Below the pieces are notes generated by a model. The model was given only the letters and a program-made list of their open reading frames with translations. It made no database searches and was not told where the DNA came from. From contig OX637402.1 in the NCBI GenBank assembly GCA_951799425.1, positions 32,644,492-32,708,491 on the forward strand: a stretch of DNA of 64,000 nucleotides, in the 5' to 3' direction. How positions within the stretch are numbered: position 1 is the first letter of the stretch; each line of letters starts with the position of its first letter. Of this stretch, positions 58,335 through 64,000 are shown in pieces. The DNA comes from Ilex aquifolium. Its lineage: Eukaryota > Streptophyta > Magnoliopsida > Aquifoliales > Aquifoliaceae. The translations under genes and the position numbers were made by a program.

Positions 58335-58745
58335 CCCGAACTGCTTGAAGAATGTAATCAGGAGAGAGGCGAGTAACCAAACTTGCTACTCAGTGAGCAG
58401 CTGAGCGAATCCTTTGAAGTACGCACCACTTCCCAATCCACACTGGAGTAAAGATTTTAAGCCTCTGTCAATTTGGACTATGGCCCAATGAGGCTTAATG
58501 TGATGGAGGACTGCAGCATGCATGACGTCATTAACGCCGCCTTCAAGAAACACATAAGACCATCTGTGTGCCCAAAGAGCTGATTTCTTAGCAGCGAGAG
58601 CCTCTGCTCCTTAAACACCATTGCCTTGAGCACCGTCCCCTGATAATCTCTTGTTCTCTGACACTGAAAACTCAGTGGTGGTCTTTTTTTTGTCTTCAAA
58701 AATATTGTTTGGATAAATCTTGATCTTTTGCCATTGCGCTTTGTT
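58335..58745 (-). pseudogene. Coding-like but broken segment, family not recognised
   Basis: On the minus strand a protein-like stretch reads EDKKKTTTEFSVSENK, then a stop, then GAEALAAKKSALWAHRWSYV and FLEGGVNDVMHAAVLHHIKP, then GLGSGAYFKGFAQLLTE and a stop. The composition and continuity look like an exon that has gained a stop and a frameshift after an ATG at about 58735. I cannot name the family. It may be a gene relic, a retrocopy fragment or chance. Confidence 0.3.
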
Positions 58746-58749
58746 CCCC

Positions 58750-60166
58750 TAGTCCCAAAGCTTGTATATTAAAGTAGCACCAAGAAGTATGAAATGATGC
58801 ATCGATAGAGCTCTCCAAAGAGAGTTTGTCGGAATCATTTCTGGCTGCCTTCCAGTCAAGTTACATTCACATTCAAATCAGCATGGACAAACAAAACCAA
58901 TCAACATACTTCTGCTCATACTTAAGCCACAAAGATGTGAAAACTATCTGAAATTCTAAGAATCAAGAGAGACATAAACGAAAAAACAATGAACATGATA
59001 AGAATAAGGATATCATGGGCGTCAAATGCAACCTTTTTGTCCTCATTACTCAAATGCAACTTTTTTTTCTCTGCACAACACGCAAAAGCAATATATTAAC
59101 TTTCAATGAGGAGCAGGGAGCAACAAATACACAGTTACACACACACACATGATTGCATCTCGAAGCCAAACATTTTTGCTTGTTAACCTCAAAATGATCA
59201 CATCTTTTATCTGGAGAACACCATGATTTTATAAGATGTTAAAAGCTAGAACTATGAATTAGGATTCTTTCTGCAAACTTTTCAGATAGTAATCCATATT
59301 ACTCTACATGCATTAGTCAAAACACACCTCAACTATTAAAATGTAATATATTTGCTCCAACAATTTTCTCTCTCATTGCCCCAACAAAGGTTGAAAATGA
59401 ATAAAGACTTCAATGAAATCCCTAATAGAACTTCCAAATATGATCTCAGATGAGATTACCCGGCCTGGTTGTCCAAGTACTTAGAAATTCCTAGCAATAA
59501 ACAGACTACTTACAATTCATAGACAACGCCGATTCCTTCACAAACATTATGCTATTGATATGCGTGGAAAAAATAACATTATATGTGCGTAAGCTTTATA
59601 TTTTATGTCTTCATAATCCACCTTTCTTTTAGGTTATAATACGATCCACATCCTTTTTGTTATGTTTAAAAAATATATAGGAGAACATAGCACCTTATTA
59701 CTTATTGTTGCTTCCTTGCTGTGTCTTATAGATGTCTACTGGGCAATCTTTTCTGGTTTCAACTTTCCTAACCTACACATGTGGCAATGTAATGGGAAAA
59801 GTTAAGTTCATTTTAAATCCAAATAAGTGTATAAGGCTGGGTAATGCAATAATCAAGCAAATAGCAGAAATCCAAAACAATAATCATACCAACAATAGAT
59901 ATGGCAAAGAAAATAGCAATGTGAGGTAACCTTCGTGTTACACAGCAAATGGAAGCCACCTAGCACGACTAATATTCATAATTATACTGCGATGAGTGCA
60001 AAAACTTTCAAATTTTGATTAGATACAAAATCACTAGATAATGGGGGTGAGAAACAAATACAAACATACCAATCAAGCATTAGGCACTGGTTGAAACCAG
60101 AAGTTCACTGGTTTAGTCTCACCTTGAGTCTTTGTGATGTAAATTTACAAAAGAGAGAAACCATAT
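58750..60166. other. Region downstream of the PPR gene; no gene recognised
   Basis: A+T-rich with an (AC)n at about 59134-59148. The small plus ORF at 59732-59929 has no family features. It may include the PPR 3' UTR at its right end. Confidence 0.4.
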
Positions 60167-61600
60167 TCAATAACCCCGAAGAGATATTTCCAGCTGCTCT
60201 ATTTTTTTAGCTAGATCATGCTTCCCACAATTCTTTAATCCATCAGTAACCATGTCAAAGTTTCGCGTCATGGGCGACAAATTCAACTCCGTCATCTCAA
60301 CCAAATAATTAGCAGCCTCAACAAATCTGCCACCACGTCCACACATCTTTATTAACATGGTATAAACTGGCCGATTTGGTGCATGTCCCTTCACCTTCAT
60401 ATCACTGAAAAAGCTAAATGCATCGTCAAACTGACCTCTCCTACAAAGCGCCTTTAGAATTGGAGCATATAAACTAGGAAATGGCCGGTGCCCATCCTCG
60501 ATGGAGTTATGAAGAATCTTAAATGCCTCGTCAATCTTACCCACTTTAGAAGCTGTGGTTATCATGATTTTATAAGTCTCGATATCAGGACAAAGCCCCA
60601 GTCTACACACATCATGGTAAAGCTCAATACAAAAATCAACCTCCCCGGATTTGCTTACAGCTTCTGCCAAAGAATTGAACGTGCCCACGTCCGGCACGAA
60701 TCCTTCCTTGGTCATTTTCCTCACTAAGCCTTTTGCGGATTCGAGATAGCCCGCATTCAACAACCCATCAATCAAAAGGTCCCGTCCTCGCACTGGTGGA
60801 TTGAAACCCTTTCGACTCATCTCCTCTAAGAACTCTTGGGCCTCGCCCATTTTGCCCGCCGAGCACCACCCATTAATCAGAATCGAGTAAGTCCTCTTAT
60901 CAGGGACTGCATCTTTTCGAACCATCCTCCGAATCAATGCATAAGCGCCTTGAAAATTCTTAACCTCACAGAGAGCAAAAAGCAAGGAATTGTAAATTTC
61001 TGTAGTTTGGGGACAATTAAAGTTCTTAGAGCGATTGAAGAGTTCTACGGCCTGATCAATGAGACCATGCTTACCATAATGCTCAATGATAAAGGAAATG
61101 ACAGGGGGTGAAATGGAGATGTTCCGAGATTTCATTTGATGAGCAACTTTCCACATGGTCTCCCAATGGCGTGTGCGAGCTAGGGTTTTTAGGAGTTCTT
61201 CGAATTCAAGGGTTGTTGGATCATACTGAGGATGGTGTGTTCGCGCCCAATTGAAGAAGCGAAAGGACTCAATTCCACAGTTGCAGCAGCTGCGTAGAAC
61301 ACGGTATACTAGCTCAGAGTTAACAATGGTGGAAATGCACATCTTGTTAAGGGTTCTCTCCATGTAAATGTCACGCCGGACTATGTTGGAAATGTGGTGG
61401 ATTGTAGTGAAATAGTCGTCGTTTGATACGCCTCTGCCTCCTCTTCCTGTTGTGTTGCTTCCATGTTCGGTGGCAATGGTGTTTGTAATGGTTTTGAGGC
61501 ATCTTAGTGTGACGGTGGAGGTTGTGTTAGGGTTTCTTCGGAGACGAAGAATGAGTCTTGCAGAGAGAAGCATTTGGGGAAATTTGCTCCAACAATCCAA
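60167..61600 (-). CDS. P-class pentatricopeptide repeat protein, probably mitochondrial (At5g18390-like)
   Basis: Intronless, 477 aa. The N-terminus is rich in Arg, Leu, Ser and Thr and poor in acidic residues (LLSARLILRLRRNPNTTSTV), as in mitochondrial presequences. Met1 and Met10 are both possible starts. From about residue 95 (SFRFFNWAR) onward come roughly nine to ten 35-residue helical repeats, for example TYSILINGWCSAGKMGEAQE, then LLIDGLLNAGYLESAKGLV, TFNSLAEAVSKSGEVDF and VYTMLIKMCGRGGRFVEAAN. No E, DYW or SMR domain follows; it ends QLEISLRGY. The repeat order and wording agree with Arabidopsis At5g18390 as I recall it. P-class members bind specific organelle RNAs to stabilise, splice or help translate them; the target RNA is unknown. 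Confidence 0.93.
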   Translation of the reverse strand: MDCWSKFPQMLLSARLILRLRRNPNTTSTVTLRCLKTITNTIATEHGSNTTGRGGRGVSNDDYFTTIHHISNIVRRDIYMERTLNKMCISTIVNSELVYRVLRSCCNCGIESFRFFNWARTHHPQYDPTTLEFEELLKTLARTRHWETMWKVAHQMKSRNISISPPVISFIIEHYGKHGLIDQAVELFNRSKNFNCPQTTEIYNSLLFALCEVKNFQGAYALIRRMVRKDAVPDKRTYSILINGWCSAGKMGEAQEFLEEMSRKGFNPPVRGRDLLIDGLLNAGYLESAKGLVRKMTKEGFVPDVGTFNSLAEAVSKSGEVDFCIELYHDVCRLGLCPDIETYKIMITTASKVGKIDEAFKILHNSIEDGHRPFPSLYAPILKALCRRGQFDDAFSFFSDMKVKGHAPNRPVYTMLIKMCGRGGRFVEAANYLVEMTELNLSPMTRNFDMVTDGLKNCGKHDLAKKIEQLEISLRGY

Positions 61601-62029
61601 AAATGCAAAATATCAGAAGAATTGCCCTTTTAGGATACGCCGTCGTTTCAAAGGAATTTTAAGATGAAGGTTGAATGACATCTTGCACCCCAAGATACTT
61701 TTAAATTTGTAATATTAAAAATATAATTTTTTTCCAACAATTCAAAATCAAAATATCTATTATAAGAATTAACCCCTTATAATCTAGTAAATATTAAATG
61801 TAATCGTGACATCACGCTATTATTGTTACATGGTGTCATTATTCAAAAATAAATTTATAAGTTGACACGGTAAACCCCACTTCTTTATATATGATAATTA
61901 TTTTGTTACACGGATAAGGTATTTACTAAATTAAGTGAAATTCACTTACACGATGGTTTATTATTAAATTGTGACACCATATAACAATGGTGATTTAGTA
62001 TCACTATTATATTAACTATTTTCTCCTTA
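61601..62029. other. Upstream region of the PPR gene
   Basis: The presumed promoter, with the first about 80 bp GC-richer (CGCCGTCGTTT near 61640) and the rest A+T-rich. Around 61800-62010 lie inverted CATCACGCTATTATTGTTAC / GTGACACCATATAACAATGG-type words, which suggest another degenerate repeat. Confidence 0.35.
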
Positions 62030-62430
62030 GTATAAATTGTATCAATGGCCTCTGAAGTTTACTATTAGTCAAATTTTGGTCTCTCAAATTTTAATTTTGT
62101 CAATTTAATCTTCAAAATTGCATATTGCGTTAATTTGGTCCTTGACACAAACAATCGTTTAAATAACAGCTGAAAAATGTCGTGCTTTGGCACATAAGGG
62201 TAGGGGCATTTTTTGTTATTGTCCTACCAGAGAAAAGGGGCACAAATAAGAAAAAAAACAATTCTTTAAACAAAAAACAAGAATTAAACCGATAACCCCT
62301 CCCCCTTCCCTCACTGTGAACCCTAACCGGCAATTCTCTAGTACCAGTGACCAGATCCCCCCACCCTTAACACTACCGCCAATGCCCCTAATCCCTAGCG
62401 GGCTCCAACATCTACGACCATCACCAAAAC

Positions 62431-62453
62431 TCTCTCTCTCTCTCTCTCTCTCT
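62431..62453. repeat. (CT)n microsatellite
   Basis: About eleven CT units inside the long-TIR element. Confidence 0.9.
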
Positions 62454-63084
62454 ATTTAGTGCAAAACAAATAGACGGAATCCTAACCCTAATCAACAATC
62501 TCTATCTTCCATCACCACCCAAAAGTTCATATAACCACTGTCATCCACAACCATCAACGAATAGTAACAACTATACATTGAACCTCGTCACAACAAGGTA
62601 GATAATGGGCTACTACCCCCACATGAACCAGAGAATTTCAAAGGGAGATAAATTGAGATTTGAAGAGAAATTCACAACCAAAATCATATACACAATGTAG
62701 ATTTAATTATGCATCAATTCAAATTTGAAAGATCGATACTGTAAAGAGAAAGAGAGATTTGAAAGTTTAATTCTACATCAATTCAAATTCAAATAAGGTA
62801 TTTCTCATATTGTGGTTGTGTATTTATGCGTTTGCGTGTGTGCGAAAGGGTGAGAAATAGAGAGAAATAGTGGGTTTGTGAATGTGCGTTATGTAAAACT
62901 TAGTGTGGGCGTTTGTGGGTTTGTGAGAATGTTGTGGGTGTGCTAGTGGTTGATACAAAAATAGAGACAGAGAAGGATGCTCGATTTCAGAGGGAAAGAC
63001 CGAGAGACAGAGACAGAGTTGGAGAGGGATTGATGAATGAAGAGAGCTAATTTGGGAAAGAGAGTTGTAGTGTGTTGTTTGTGA

Positions 63085-63140
63085 GTAAGAGAGAGAAAAG
63101 GAAAAAAAAAAAAAAAAGAAGAAGAAGAAGAAGGAGAAGA
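63085..63140. repeat. Purine tract A(n) and (GAA)n
   Basis: GAGAGAGAAAAGG, then about 15 A, then repeated AAG units. A homopurine stretch near the right TIR. Confidence 0.85.
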
Positions 63141-63398
63141 TATATGTTTGGTTGTATGTTTAATATTATTTAGATAAGGGATAATGGTGTTCAGAATGAG
63201 GGATTGTTGTAAAATATAAAAAATGTCCCTTAATACTCTCATGTGTTAGACACATGACATTTTCCATCTATTATTTAAACGGCAGTTAGTGTCAATGACC
63301 GTAATGTATAACTTTAAAGACTAAATTGACGAAATTAAAATTTTAGAGACCAACGTTCAATTAGTAATAAATCTTAGGGACCGTTGATATAATTTACC

Positions 63399-64000
63399 TT
63401 TTTGCCTTGTCATCTTCAAAGAATTTAAAAAGAGTGGATTATACTTTATACTTTAAAGAGGTGGATGATATTTTATACTTTAAGAAAATTTTAAATTCTT
63501 ATATTACGCCCTCAAGCCTCAATCAAATTAAAAGATAACAATATGTTTGTTACTTTGTTCAAGAATTTCTTTTAATGTTATTTTTATTTTTTTATATTTT
63601 TACACATAATTATTTGTACATTATCCAATATTAAATCTTTTTCACAAACATTTTATACCCAATTTTATTAAAACATATCACACCACTACAATTTTAGCTG
63701 ATTAAGAGAACAAAATACAAATTTCAATTTTTTAAAATATGAATTAAGAATTTAAATATTTTTTGAGGTACAAAATGTTATTTATCCTAAGATGAAAATG
63801 TTATACTAGATGCTTCCTTCTATTTATAAACTTTTGCTTGGGCAAAATTAAAAATAGTTTTTTAAAATGAAAATTATCCGTACCTGTGGTAACAAGAGGG
63901 AAGGCCGGGGAATAATAATAATAATAATATTTCGCATTTCAACATTTTTTTATCATTTTTTGTGTGTCGTCTTCTTCATCGGTGATCCGCTTGGCATACT
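63399..64000. other. Intergenic, A+T-rich, with an (AAT)n microsatellite
   Basis: No gene. A run of about seven AAT units lies at 63911-63931. Confidence 0.6.

Larger units (their letters stand above)
62030..63398. mobile_element. Long-TIR, Mutator-type non-autonomous element (about 1.37 kb)
   Basis: The left end (AGTATAAATTGTATCAATGG, then CAAATTTTGGTCTCTCAAAT and TTGTCAATTTAATCTTCAAA) and the right end in reverse complement (GGTAAATTATATCAACGGTC, then GAACGTTGGTCTCTAAAATT and CGTCAATTTAGTCTTTAAAG) form a diverged TIR of about 110-130 bp. Flanks TTTCTCCTT and TTTTGCCTT could be a decayed 9-bp duplication. The interior has a (CT)n (62431-62453), a leader-like C-rich part (62290-62420) and a purine tract (63085-63140). 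It looks like a Pack-MULE-style capture but shows no protein I recognise. Confidence 0.65.

Overview
The window is nuclear DNA from a flowering plant, most likely a woody eudicot. It is A+T-rich. Its genes are sparse and intron-rich, and every intact gene recognised is a plant family. Between the genes lie plant-type mobile elements of nearly every class. I cannot name the species from the sequence.

Layout. All five recognised protein-coding genes lie on the minus strand. (1) 685-1583 (untranslated exons to about 3480) is the 5' half of a bifunctional dihydrofolate reductase-thymidylate synthase gene; the rest lies beyond the left edge, and a LINE tail fills its intron at 1-606. (2) 6177-10421 (5' UTR to about 12360) is a nine-exon BBD-type bifunctional nuclease gene that rebuilds to 324 aa without a break. 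(3) 28742-33213 is a seven-exon bHLH transcription factor gene of the bHLH110/bHLH68 type, 428 aa. (4) 51223-53779 is a two-exon BAHD acyltransferase gene, closest to DCR of cutin synthesis, 456 aa. (5) 60167-61600 is an intronless P-class pentatricopeptide repeat gene, 477 aa.

Mobile elements. Many can be bounded exactly by target-site duplications (TSDs): a PIF/Harbinger-like element (4667-5854, TSD TTA); a Mutator-type MITE inside a BBD intron (8700-8951, 9-bp TSD); two antisense solo LTRs (13786-14515 and 15876-16450, 5-bp TSDs); a tRNA-headed SINE (17152-17479, 15-bp TSD); a long-TIR Mutator-type element (18621-19582); a decayed Ty3/gypsy Tat-like retrotransposon (20611-25499, TSD TGTCT) without integrase; and a hAT MITE (47505-47842, 8-bp TSD). 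There are also a CACTA end nested in a MITE, a probable plastid ycf1 fragment, a decayed 5S rRNA-like copy (55535-55651), and a long-TIR element at 62030-63398.

The most unusual region is 40.4-48.2 kb. Two diverged copies of a segment of about 2.8 kb flank a tandem array of about eight 180-bp monomers plus one inverted monomer. Each duplicated copy carries a single related monomer. No protein gene is recognisable there.

The five genes do not form a pathway. They cover folate/thymidylate synthesis, defence-related nuclease activity, transcription, cuticle acylation and organelle RNA processing. No operon-like or clustered system is evident.
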